Source: Martelella lutilitoris (lineage in GTDB: Bacteria; Pseudomonadota; Alphaproteobacteria; Rhizobiales; Rhizobiaceae). From it: a stretch of 64,000 bases of DNA. Position 1 is the stretch's first letter; every line of letters begins with the position of its first letter. Where the stretch lies: NCBI RefSeq assembly GCF_005924265.1, contig NZ_VCLB01000008.1, positions 186,001 to 250,000 of the forward strand. The letters are read 5' to 3'. The position numbers were made by a program, and so were the translations under genes. Of the stretch, positions 47,594 to 55,752 are shown piece after piece. Under the pieces are notes generated by a model. That model saw only the letters and a list, made by a program, of their open reading frames with translations. It had not been told where the DNA came from and did no database searches.

Positions 47594-47737
47594 ATGAGCA
47601 TGGCTCGTTCGTTCAACAACTGGATCAAGTATCGTCAGACCGTTTCGGAACTCGGCCGCATGAATGCGCGCGAACTGTCCGACCTCGGCATCAACCGCGA
47701 AGACATCCGTCGCGTTGCCCGCAAGGCAGCATTCTAA
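47594..47737 (+). CDS. DUF1127 mini-protein, first copy
   Basis: This 47-residue protein ends in the DUF1127 signature: LGRMNARELSDLGINREDIRRVARKAAF. The N-terminal half (SMARSFNNWIKYRQTV) is amphipathic and basic. DUF1127 proteins in alphaproteobacteria are RNA-binding or regulatory mini-proteins tied to phosphate, carbon and sRNA pathways. An AGGAGAGAG ribosome site supports the start, and a perfect terminator follows. A second DUF1127 gene of the same length lies 280 bases downstream. Confidence 0.9.
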   Translation: MSMARSFNNWIKYRQTVSELGRMNARELSDLGINREDIRRVARKAAF

Positions 47738-47761
47738 GCGCTGCCTTTCCCAACCTTGCAA

Positions 47762-47798
47762 AAGCCCCACGCCCAACCAGGCGCGGGGCTTTTTTTTG
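47762..47798 (+). terminator. Terminator after the first DUF1127 gene
   Basis: A long GC-rich stem (47762-47772 region paired with the GGCGCGGGGCTT arm) with a six-base loop runs directly into eight T residues. Confidence 0.9.
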
Positions 47799-47887
47799 AG
47801 CAGGCACTGATTGCGAAAAGCAGACTTGACGCTTGTCATGCGCAGAATGCCTCAAAACTATGCGATGCCATAGACCTGCACCGATAT

Positions 47888-47932
47888 TGTGCTATCTAGT
47901 GCACAAATGCATGGCAGTTGCATAATAACTGC
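47888..47932. promoter_or_regulatory. Two short inverted repeats upstream of the second DUF1127 gene
   Basis: TGTGC (47888-47892) and GCACA (47901-47905) flank an 8-base centre, and GCAGTT (47914-47919) and AACTGC (47927-47932) flank a 7-base centre. They lie 85-130 bases before the ATG, in an AT-rich stretch, and could be operator half-sites. Confidence 0.35.
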
Positions 47933-48017
47933 ACACGACGCATTGCCGTTTTCCTTGTATTCTCCCGGCCAAAATCAACACAGCACAACGCTGCCGGACA
48001 AATTCGAGGAAACACCC

Positions 48018-48161
48018 ATGCATCCCTTCGACTTCACCATGAAATGGTTCAGCTACCGCCGCACGCGCTCCCAGCTGCGCAACCTTACCGCCGAAGAGCT
48101 CAAGGATATCGGCCTGCTGCCGGGCGATATCGATCGCGTTGCTGCTCGCGCTTTCCGCTGA
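48018..48161 (+). CDS. DUF1127 mini-protein, second copy
   Basis: The 47-residue product has a different N-terminus from the first copy (HPFDFTMKWFSYRRTRSQL) but the same C-terminal signature: LRNLTAEELKDIGLLPGDIDRVAARAF. The ATG at 48018 is preceded by GAGGAAA; the frame is open further upstream but without a ribosome site. Having two DUF1127 genes beside an sRNA of the anti-Shine-Dalgarno class fits a regulatory locus. It is followed by a terminator-like hairpin. Confidence 0.88.
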   Translation: MHPFDFTMKWFSYRRTRSQLRNLTAEELKDIGLLPGDIDRVAARAFR

Positions 48162-48185
48162 GATAATACCCGCACTGAATTTGCC

Positions 48186-48209
48186 AACGGCGCCGCGTGG
48201 CGCCGTTTT
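48186..48209 (+). terminator. Terminator after the second DUF1127 gene
   Basis: A perfect 9-bp stem (48186-48194 with 48199-48207, loop GCGT) ends in TTTT. Confidence 0.7.
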
Positions 48210-48297
48210 GCGTTTCGGCGGATGTCGCGGTGCTTGCCTTCCAAAACGCAGCGATTATGTTGGGGCCCCTTCTCGCAGCAACCGGACGACGCACAGC

Positions 48298-49410
48298 ATG
48301 GCCGCATTCCCGCGCTTTACCTCTCTGATCAAGGAACTGCCATCCACGGTCCCCTTTGTCGGACCCGAAGCGCTGGAGCGCAGCCGCAACTACCCGATCA
48401 TCGCCCGTATCGGCGCGAATGAGAGCGGCTTCGGACCCGCACCGTCCGTGCTTGCGGCGATCCGCGAGGCCGCCGGCGACATCTGGAAATATTCCGATTC
48501 CGAGCATCTGTCGCTGCGCAAGGCCCTTGCCGATCATCACGGCTGCAAGCCGGAAAACCTGATGATCGGAGAGGGCGTCGACGGACTCCTGGGCATGGCT
48601 GTCAGACTGGTCGTCTCGCCGGGCACGGTCGTCGTCACCTCGCTCGGCGCCTATCCGACCTTCAACTACCATGTCGACGGGTTCGGCGGAAAACGGGTGA
48701 GCGTCCCCTATGCGGGCGACAAGGAAGACCTTGATGCGCTGATGGCGGCGGTGAAGGAACATGACGCGACCATGGTCTATTTCGCCAATCCCGACAATCC
48801 GATGGGCAGCTTCTGGCATGAGGACGATGTTATCCGCTTCGTCGAGGACCTGCCGGAGACCTGCATGATGGTGCTGGACGAGGCCTATTGCGAATGCGGC
48901 CCGGCGGAGGCCTTTCCGGCGATCGACCGTTTTCTCGACCGGCCGAACGTCATGCGGTTCCGCACCTTCTCCAAGGCCTATGGGCTCGCCGGTGCGCGCG
49001 CCGGCTACATCATCGGCGAGGCCGAGACGATTTCCGCCTTCAACAAAATCCGCAACCATTTCGGCATGCCGCGCCTGACGCTGGTTGCTGCGGAGGCAGC
49101 GCTTGCCGACCAGGCCTATCTTCAAAGCGTTGTCGGACGCATCCGCGAATCGCGCGACGAGATCGCCCGGATCGCCCGTGACAACGGCCTGGAGCCGTTG
49201 CCCTCGGCGACGAATTTCGTCGCCATCGATTGCGGCAGGGACGGCGCCTATGCGCGCGCCATCGTCGATGCGCTCGGCGCACGCGGCGTCTTCATCCGCA
49301 TGCCGGGCGTCGCGCCGCTTGACCGCTGCATCCGCGTTTCGACCGGTCCGAGCGAAGACATGGACCTCTTCGCGCAGGAACTGCCGTCCGTGCTCCAGGC
49401 GCTTGGCTGA
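48298..49410 (+). CDS. PLP-dependent aminotransferase, HisC-like
   Basis: The 370-residue protein is a class-I/II fold aminotransferase most like histidinol-phosphate aminotransferase. It shows GANESGFGP, a GEGVDGLL loop, YFANPDNPMGS, VLDEAYCECG with the aspartate that contacts the PLP ring nitrogen, and FRTFSKAYGLAGARAGY with the Schiff-base lysine. The substrate is not certain; rhizobia have several HisC paralogues. The ATG is chosen over an upstream extension that runs into the DUF1127 gene. It is convergent with the GST gene. Confidence 0.86.
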   Translation: MAAFPRFTSLIKELPSTVPFVGPEALERSRNYPIIARIGANESGFGPAPSVLAAIREAAGDIWKYSDSEHLSLRKALADHHGCKPENLMIGEGVDGLLGMAVRLVVSPGTVVVTSLGAYPTFNYHVDGFGGKRVSVPYAGDKEDLDALMAAVKEHDATMVYFANPDNPMGSFWHEDDVIRFVEDLPETCMMVLDEAYCECGPAEAFPAIDRFLDRPNVMRFRTFSKAYGLAGARAGYIIGEAETISAFNKIRNHFGMPRLTLVAAEAALADQAYLQSVVGRIRESRDEIARIARDNGLEPLPSATNFVAIDCGRDGAYARAIVDALGARGVFIRMPGVAPLDRCIRVSTGPSEDMDLFAQELPSVLQALG

Positions 49411-49440
49411 GCCAGGCGCCCGAAGCGACGCGGCATCCGC

Positions 49441-50139
49441 TCAGCGCGCCTTCTGACCGAAGAGCACCGACTGGGCGTCCTTGTCGGAAGCGAGGTTCAT
49501 TCTGGCGCGCTCCTCCTGCCCCACGGCGATGCCGGCCTTCACCGCCGGCCGTGCCATCACCGCCTCATACCAGCGTTTGAGGTTCGGAAAGTCATCGAGG
49601 TTCTGGCCCTGCGCCTCATATGAGCGGACCCAGCCGATCGAGGCCATGTCGGCGATCGAATAATCGCCGCCAAGATAGTCCGCCTCCCCCAACCGCGTGT
49701 TCATGACGCCATAGAGCCGGTTGACCTCATTGGTGTAGCGGTCGATGCCATAGGCGATCTTCTCCGGCGCGTAATTGCGGAAGTGATGCGCCTGGCCCGC
49801 CATCGGCCCCAGCCCGCCGACCTGCCAGAACAGCCATTCCTCGACGGCCACCCGTTCGCGTTCGGTCTCGGGATAGAACTTTTTGAACTTGCGGCCGAGA
49901 TACTGAAGGATCGCACCGGATTCGAACACCGAGACGGGCTCGCCGCCCGGCCCTTCCGGATCGACGATCGCCGGCATGCGGTTATTGGGCGAAATCTTCA
50001 GGAATTCCGGCTTGAACTGATCGCCCTTGCCGATATTCACGTAATTGACGTTGTAGGGAACGCCGGCCTCTTCCAGATAAATCGTGATCTTGTAGCCGTT
50101 GGGCGTCGGCCAGTAGAAAAGCTCGATCGGTGTGGTCAT
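49441..50139 (-). CDS. Glutathione S-transferase family protein (YfcG-like)
   Basis: The 232-residue product has an N-terminal thioredoxin fold with YWPTPNGYKITIYLEEAGVPYNV and FESGAILQYLGRK, and an all-helical C-terminal domain with WLFWQVGGLGPMAGQAHHF. This matches the YfcG/Ure2p-like group, which has disulfide-bond reductase activity with glutathione. The TPNG segment marks the active-site loop of that group. It is divergent from amn with 130 bases between starts. Confidence 0.9.
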   Translation of the reverse strand: MTTPIELFYWPTPNGYKITIYLEEAGVPYNVNYVNIGKGDQFKPEFLKISPNNRMPAIVDPEGPGGEPVSVFESGAILQYLGRKFKKFYPETERERVAVEEWLFWQVGGLGPMAGQAHHFRNYAPEKIAYGIDRYTNEVNRLYGVMNTRLGEADYLGGDYSIADMASIGWVRSYEAQGQNLDDFPNLKRWYEAVMARPAVKAGIAVGQEERARMNLASDKDAQSVLFGQKAR

Positions 50140-50269
50140 GAAAAATCATCCTCTCGCGTGTCGCAAAACACTGATCCCTTCGATATAGATCGATTTCGAA
50201 CGCAAAAAAGAGCGGAGTGGCGCGGTCCTGTTCGCGATCAGACCGTTTTCCGCCATCACGAGGGTCGCC

Positions 50270-51766
50270 ATGCACCAGAACGAAGCTTTGACAGCAAAGA
50301 TCATTTCGCCCGATCCTGTCGAGCCGCAGAGCTTCACGGACCCCGGCGAAGCTGTGAAGGCCCTGCAGGCGCTCTACAAGCGCAATACCCGCTTCATCAT
50401 CGATGCCTTCATCGCGCTTGCCGGCGGCGCGCCGATCGAGGGGCGCTACCGCGCCTGCTATCCCAAGGTCAGCATCGAGACCGGCAGCTACGGGCTCACC
50501 GATTCGCGCCTCTCCTTCGGCCATGTGGCGACGCCTGGCGAATATGCGACGACGATCAGCCACCCGACCCTGTTTGCGGACTACCTGATCGAGCAGCTCG
50601 GCCTGCTGATCAAAAACCACGGCGTTCCGGTGACGGTCGAAGAGTCCGACACGCCCATTCCGCTGCATTTCGCCTTCGGCGAAAACACCCATGTGGAGGC
50701 GGATCTCGCCGCGCTTGCCGACGTCCCCTTGCGCGACATCTTCGACACGCCCGATCTCAACACGACCGACGACCAGATCGCCAATGGCGACTTCGAGCCG
50801 GAACCCGGCGCGCCGCAACCGCTTGCCCCGTTTACCGCCCAGCGCATCGACTATTCGCTGGCGCGCCTCAGCCACTATACGGCGACGAGTTCGGCGCATT
50901 TCCAGAACTTCGTGCTGTTTACCAACTACCAGTTCTATATCGATGAGTTCTGCGCCTATGCGCGGGAGGTAATGGCCAAGGGCGGAGAGGGCTACAGCGC
51001 CTTCGTCGAGCCCGGCAACAACATCACGCTTCCGGGCGAGGTGGAGCCGGAAGGCGGGCATACCGGCGTTCGCATGCCGCAAATGCCGGCCTACCACCTG
51101 AAACGCGCCGACAATTCCGGCATCTCCATGGTCAATATCGGCGTCGGTCCGTCCAACGCCAAGACGATCACCGACCATATCGCGGTGCTGCGACCGCATG
51201 CCTGGCTGATGCTCGGCCATTGCGCGGGGCTCAGAAACAGCCAGAAGCTCGGCGACTACGTGCTTGCCCACGCCTATGTGCGCGAGGACCATGTGCTGGA
51301 CGACGACCTGCCGGTCTGGGTGCCGATCCCGGCGCTCGCCGAAGTCCAGCAGGCGCTCGAGGAAGCCGTCGGCGAGGTGACCGGGCTTGAGGGCTACGAG
51401 TTGAAGCGGGTGATGCGCACCGGCACGGTCGCCACCATCGACAACCGCAACTGGGAGCTTTCGCACCAGAGCGGACCGGTAAAGCGCCTGTCGCAGTCGC
51501 GCGCCATCGCGCTCGACATGGAATCGGCGACGATTGCCGCCAACGGCTTCCGCTTCCGCGTGCCCTACGGCACGCTGCTCTGCGTTTCCGACCGGCCCCT
51601 GCACGGCGAACTGAAACTGCCCGGCATGGCGACCGCCTTCTACACCACCCAGGTGCGACAGCATCTCCGCATCGGCATCAAGGCCGTACAGAAACTCGCC
51701 GCCATGCCACCGGAACGGCTGCATTCGCGCAAATTGAGAAGTTTTTACGAGACGGCCTTCCAGTAA
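50270..51766 (+). CDS. amn: AMP nucleosidase
   Basis: AMP nucleosidase hydrolyses AMP to adenine and ribose 5-phosphate and helps buffer the adenylate pool. The 498-residue protein has the N-terminal regulatory domain and the C-terminal nucleoside-phosphorylase fold with MVNIGVGPSNAKT, RPHAWLMLGHCAGL and ALDMESATIAANG, where the glutamate binds ribose. Length fits the family (E. coli 484). Its last 19 bases of context (51751-51769, including the TAA) are duplicated at 51974-51992, beyond a RIME-like element. Confidence 0.95.
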   Translation: MHQNEALTAKIISPDPVEPQSFTDPGEAVKALQALYKRNTRFIIDAFIALAGGAPIEGRYRACYPKVSIETGSYGLTDSRLSFGHVATPGEYATTISHPTLFADYLIEQLGLLIKNHGVPVTVEESDTPIPLHFAFGENTHVEADLAALADVPLRDIFDTPDLNTTDDQIANGDFEPEPGAPQPLAPFTAQRIDYSLARLSHYTATSSAHFQNFVLFTNYQFYIDEFCAYAREVMAKGGEGYSAFVEPGNNITLPGEVEPEGGHTGVRMPQMPAYHLKRADNSGISMVNIGVGPSNAKTITDHIAVLRPHAWLMLGHCAGLRNSQKLGDYVLAHAYVREDHVLDDDLPVWVPIPALAEVQQALEEAVGEVTGLEGYELKRVMRTGTVATIDNRNWELSHQSGPVKRLSQSRAIALDMESATIAANGFRFRVPYGTLLCVSDRPLHGELKLPGMATAFYTTQVRQHLRIGIKAVQKLAAMPPERLHSRKLRSFYETAFQ

Positions 51767-51769
51767 GGC
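51751..51769. repeat. 19-bp direct repeat, left copy (amn 3' end)
   Basis: These 19 bases, covering the last codons and stop of amn, are repeated exactly at 51974-51992. The two copies frame a RIME-like element. Confidence 0.85.
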
Positions 51770-51794
51770 CTTCCGTTTGCCCGCAAGGGTCACG

Positions 51795-51973
51795 GTCCTC
51801 ATTTCCATCATGCCGGCCTTGAGCCGGCATCCAGGGCCAAACAGCAAGGACCTTCGCGATTAAGACATTGTTGCAAAAGGTGTTTTTGTAGCCATGGACC
51901 CCCGGCTCAGGGCCGGGATGACGGAGGATGGGGCAGGCTCTCTGAGTCCGCAAACAGGCTTTGTCAACAAACT
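51795..51973. repeat. RIME-like mosaic palindromic element, copy B
   Basis: The element has a 33-base core (51808-51840) identical to 37604-37636, and the next 48 bases align to copy A without a gap, ending in the shared AAAAGGTGTTTTTG (51875-51888). An inverted palindrome closes the core at about 51926. Similarity then fades toward CAACAAA near 51970. Confidence 0.75.
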
Positions 51974-51992
51974 GACGGCCTTCCAGTAAGGC
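51974..51992. repeat. 19-bp direct repeat, right copy
   Basis: Exact copy of 51751-51769, located just before the convergent lipid-kinase stop. Confidence 0.85.
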
Positions 51993-51994
51993 TG

Positions 51995-52900
51995 TCAGTC
52001 CAGCCGGCTGTCGGCGGGGACGATCACCGGCAGCGAGCGGGGATGCTGCTCGAGCACGGCATGGCGCACCTCTTCAATCGGGTCGCCATCAAGCGACTGG
52101 TCGATGCCCGTTGAATGGAAGTCGAGCGTCAATCTTTCCGTTTCGATCACGGTCACGTTCTCGCTGTCCTCGATCCGGCCTGCCAGATAGCTGAGCGCGA
52201 AGCCGAGCACCGAGTCGAATTCCTCGGCCTTCAGCAGATAAAAGGCAAGCATGCCGCCCTGGGGCCGGTCGGTAAACAGGCTGGCATTGCCGTGGATGCG
52301 ATTATTCGCGACGCCGACGAGGGCGAACCTCCCCTCGCCGCTGGCCTCGGCGCATTCGTAGCCGAGGCTGATTTCAGGAATGGTGCGCAGCGTATCGACC
52401 CAGGCGCGCGTGCTGGCTGAAATCTTGCCGAACCGCGAATCATAGTCGAGTTTTTCGCGGTTGCGGATCATCGTCGCGTGAAGACCGGCGGAGAACTGGT
52501 GGATGAAGGGCCGGCCGTTCATCGTCGGCACATCGACTCGGGCGGGCTTGCCGCCGGCCAGCGTCTTCAAGGCCTCCTCGATATCAAGCGGCAGGCCGAG
52601 ACTGCGGGCAAAGAGGTTCATGGTGCCGGCCGGAATGACGCCGAGCAGCTTGTCGGTGCCATACATCGAGCCCGCCGCAAGCGAGATCGAGCCGTCGCCG
52701 CCGCCGACGATCATGCCGTCAAATCCTTCGGCCTCGACCGTCTTTTTGATCACATCCGCGATTTCCCTGCCTCCGACGACCGCGCATTCGAACTCATGCC
52801 CGGCATCGCGGAAGATATTGGCGGCAAGGTCGGAAAATGCGTCCATATCGGTGGTCTTGAACGTACCGCCGTCGCGATTGAAAATACCTTTCAGACGCAT
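51995..52900 (-). CDS. Diacylglycerol kinase-fold lipid kinase (YegS/DagK type)
   Basis: The 301-residue protein has the catalytic domain of the DAG-kinase/YegS superfamily, with the nucleotide-binding motif VGGGDGSISLAAG in place of GGDGT and GVIPAGTMNLFARSLGLP behind it. The C-terminal half is a beta-sandwich domain. It would phosphorylate a lipid such as diacylglycerol. A serine replaces the usual threonine in GGDGT, which is tolerated in this family. The ATG with AAGGA upstream is chosen. The ETF-QO gene lies upstream on the same strand, 77 bases away. Confidence 0.86.
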   Translation of the reverse strand: MRLKGIFNRDGGTFKTTDMDAFSDLAANIFRDAGHEFECAVVGGREIADVIKKTVEAEGFDGMIVGGGDGSISLAAGSMYGTDKLLGVIPAGTMNLFARSLGLPLDIEEALKTLAGGKPARVDVPTMNGRPFIHQFSAGLHATMIRNREKLDYDSRFGKISASTRAWVDTLRTIPEISLGYECAEASGEGRFALVGVANNRIHGNASLFTDRPQGGMLAFYLLKAEEFDSVLGFALSYLAGRIEDSENVTVIETERLTLDFHSTGIDQSLDGDPIEEVRHAVLEQHPRSLPVIVPADSRLD

Positions 52901-52977
52901 TGCTTGTCCTTGAGACTGTTGACTGGCCTGAAACGGGTCAGGGCGGTCGCCGGTTCCGCCCCTCCCGCCTGGACCCG

Positions 52978-54636
52978 TCACATATTCGGGTAAACCGGCC
53001 CTTCGCCCCCCTGCGGCGGCACCCAGGTGATGTTCTGGTTCGGGTCCTTGATGTCGCAGGTCTTGCAGTGCACGCAGTTCTGGGCGTTGATCACGAATTT
53101 TTCCGTGCCGTCCTCCTCGACCCATTCATAAACGCCCGCCGGACAGTATCGGCCGGAAGGGCCCGCATAGATTTCGTATTCCGAGCTTTTCTGCAGCGCC
53201 ATGTCCTTGACCTTCAGGTGGACAGGCTGGTCCTCCTCGTGATTGGTGTTCGACAGGAACACCGAGGAGAGGCGGTCGAAGGTCAGCACGCCGTCGGGCT
53301 TCGGATAGTCGATCGGCTGGTGCTTTTCCGCCGGCTCCAGCGACGCAGCATCGCTCTTGCCGTGCTTCATCGTGCCGAAAAAGGAAAAGCCGAACAGCGT
53401 GTTGGTCCACATGTCGAGACCGCCAAGCGCGATTCCGGCATAGGTGCCGAGCTTCGACCACAGCGGCTTGACGTTGCGGACCTTCCTCAGGTCACGGCCG
53501 ATGGCGCCGTTGCGCCAGTCCGCCTCGATCTCGACGATCTCGTCGTGTTCGCGGCCCGCCGCAAGCGCCTCCGCGACGCGTTCGGCGGCAAGCATGCCGG
53601 AGAGCACCGCATTGTGCGATCCCTTGATTCGCGGCACGTTGACGAAGCCCGCCGAACAGCCGATCAGCGCGCCGCCGGGGAAGGAAAGCTTCGGAACGGA
53701 CTGGTAGCCGCCCTCGGAGATTGCCCGCGCGCCGTAGGAAATGCGTTTTGCCCCGTCAAAGGTCGGCGCGATGGCCGGATGGGTCTTGAAGCGCTGAAAC
53801 TCCTCGAAGGGGGAGAGATAGGGGTTCTTGTAGTTCAGGTGCAGCACGAAGCCGACGGCCACCTGATTATCCTCTAGATGGTAGAGGAAGGAGCCGCCGC
53901 CGGTTTTCGCATCGAGCGGCCAGCCGAAGGAATGCTGGACGAGGCCGGGCTGGCTTTTCTCCGGCGCGACTTCCCACAATTCCTTCAGGCCGATGCCGTA
54001 TTTCTGCGGCTCGCGGCCCTCATCGAGGCCGAATTTGGCGATCAGTTGCTTGGCGAGCGAACCGCGCACGCCCTCGCCGATCAGCACGTATTTTCCGAGA
54101 AGCGCCATGCCGCGGGTAAAGTTCGGGCCGGGCGTGCCGTCGCGCTCCACCCCCATGTCGCCGGTGGCGACGCCGATGACCGCGCCGGCGTCGTCATAGA
54201 GCACTTCGGCCGCGGCAAATCCGGGGTAGATCTCGACCCCCAGCGCCTCGGCCTTTTCGGCCAGCCAGCGACAGACATTGCCGAGCGAGACGATGTAATT
54301 GCCGTGATTGTTCATCAGCGGCGGCATCACGAAATTCGGCAGGGTGAGCGCGCCGGCGGGACCGAGCAGAAGAAAGCGGTCGCGCGTGACCTCGGTCCTG
54401 AAGGGATGACCTTCCTCCTCCCGCCAGCCGGGCAGAAGAGCGTCGACGCCGGACGGATCGACGACCGCGCCGGACAGGATATGGGCGCCGACCTCTGCGC
54501 CTTTCTCCAGCACGACGACGCTCAAGTCCTCGTTGAGCTGTTTCAGCCGAATGGCGGCGGCAAGACCGGATGGACCGGCCCCGACAATCACCACATCGAA
54601 TTCCATGCTTTCACGTTCCGGCAATTCTTCAGCCAT
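52978..54636 (-). CDS. Electron-transfer flavoprotein-ubiquinone oxidoreductase
   Basis: This enzyme passes electrons from electron-transfer flavoprotein to ubiquinone in the inner membrane. The 552-residue protein has an N-terminal FAD-binding motif (VIVGAGPSGLAAAIRL), GAHILSGAVVDP, the ubiquinone-binding middle, and a C-terminal 4Fe-4S domain with CPAGVYEW and CVHCKTCDIKDPNQN. Length and motif order match the family. A GGAAGGGA site supports the start. It is divergent from the SDR gene; the lipid kinase follows it on the same strand. Confidence 0.96.
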   Translation of the reverse strand: MAEELPERESMEFDVVIVGAGPSGLAAAIRLKQLNEDLSVVVLEKGAEVGAHILSGAVVDPSGVDALLPGWREEEGHPFRTEVTRDRFLLLGPAGALTLPNFVMPPLMNNHGNYIVSLGNVCRWLAEKAEALGVEIYPGFAAAEVLYDDAGAVIGVATGDMGVERDGTPGPNFTRGMALLGKYVLIGEGVRGSLAKQLIAKFGLDEGREPQKYGIGLKELWEVAPEKSQPGLVQHSFGWPLDAKTGGGSFLYHLEDNQVAVGFVLHLNYKNPYLSPFEEFQRFKTHPAIAPTFDGAKRISYGARAISEGGYQSVPKLSFPGGALIGCSAGFVNVPRIKGSHNAVLSGMLAAERVAEALAAGREHDEIVEIEADWRNGAIGRDLRKVRNVKPLWSKLGTYAGIALGGLDMWTNTLFGFSFFGTMKHGKSDAASLEPAEKHQPIDYPKPDGVLTFDRLSSVFLSNTNHEEDQPVHLKVKDMALQKSSEYEIYAGPSGRYCPAGVYEWVEEDGTEKFVINAQNCVHCKTCDIKDPNQNITWVPPQGGEGPVYPNM

Positions 54637-54914
54637 GTTATCCCTTCCATTGCCGCATGCCCCGGGATCGGCGAGGCATGCGGTCTAGCAACTCCACCCG
54701 TTATTCCTAGAGAGGTTGCAACGAAATGAAAAGCGCCCCGGCGCGCGCGCAATTCGCCGGCCACAGGGAGTTTCCACAGGCCCTGCGTGCGACACGCCCG
54801 CGCAAACGTCCGATAATGATTGATTGACGACATGGCGGGCGTCTATGGTGAAAGCCAATTTCCGCGGTTCATTTTTCAAAGCGTCGGCCGGTTCCGGCCA
54901 GGGGAGTTTATTTC

Positions 54915-55703
54915 ATGGATTTTGGTATTGCCGACAAGAAGGCCGTCGTGCTCGCCTCCTCGCGCGGGCTGGGCGCCGGCATCGCCGAGGCGCTGGCGAG
55001 GGAAGGCGTGCATGTGCTTCTCTGCGGGCGCACCGAAGACCGGCTTCAGACCAACTGCAAAGTGATCAATGAAACGACGCCCGGCAAGGCCGATTTCGTC
55101 GTGGCTGATATCGCCCAGGACACGTTCGTCGAGGACCTGCTGTCGGCCATCGGGGAGAAGCTCGGCGGCGTCGATATCCTCGTCAATAATTCCGGCGGCC
55201 CGACGCCCGGCACCGTCGCCGAGATGAGCCCTGAACGGCTCGACAATTTCTTCCGCTCCATGGTTTCGCCGATCATCACGCTCACCAATGCGCTTGTGCC
55301 GCAGATGAAGGAAAAGGGTTGGGGCCGGATCGTCACCGTCGCCTCGAGCGGCGTGATCGAGCCGATCCCGAACCTTGCGCTCTCCAACACGCTGCGTTCC
55401 GCGCTGGTCGGCTGGAACAAGACGCTGTCGAGCGAGGTCGCCGCGTCCGGCATCACCGCGAACATGCTTCTGCCGGGGCGCATCCATACCGACCGGATCG
55501 ACGAACTCGACCATGCCAATGCCGAGCGCTCGGGAAGGAGCCTTGCCGAGGTGCGCAAGGCCACGCTTTCGACGATCCCGGCCGGAAGGCTGGGGCGGGT
55601 CGAGGAATTCGCCAGCATCGCAGCCTTCCTCTGCTCCAGGCAGGCGAGCTACCTGACCGGCAGCCTGATCCGCTGCGACGGCGGCGCGACGCACGCGATT
55701 TGA
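54915..55703 (+). CDS. Atypical SDR-family protein lacking the YxxxK pair
   Basis: The 262-residue protein has a short-chain dehydrogenase fold: VVLASSRGLGAGIAEALA (NAD(P) motif), VDILVNNSGGP and a C-terminal LTGSLIRCDGGA. The catalytic Tyr-x-x-x-Lys motif is not recognisable: where YSASK would be expected, aligned on the following ALVG, the sequence reads SNTLR (SNTLRSALVGW), so Tyr is Ser and Lys is Arg. The catalytic serine region (ASSGV) is kept. The same change is found in some annotated SDRs, so it may be a divergent subfamily rather than decay. It is next to a degenerate UDG gene, about 50 bases downstream. Confidence 0.85.
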   Translation: MDFGIADKKAVVLASSRGLGAGIAEALAREGVHVLLCGRTEDRLQTNCKVINETTPGKADFVVADIAQDTFVEDLLSAIGEKLGGVDILVNNSGGPTPGTVAEMSPERLDNFFRSMVSPIITLTNALVPQMKEKGWGRIVTVASSGVIEPIPNLALSNTLRSALVGWNKTLSSEVAASGITANMLLPGRIHTDRIDELDHANAERSGRSLAEVRKATLSTIPAGRLGRVEEFASIAAFLCSRQASYLTGSLIRCDGGATHAI

Positions 55704-55752
55704 GTTCAATGCATGGCCGGGCGGCCGGATGGTCGCCCCATGGAACCGACCG

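Noticed and set aside
49982-51847. 621-codon minus-strand ORF opposite amn
   Set aside because: Shadow of amn, extending into the RIME-like element; no recognisable domain.
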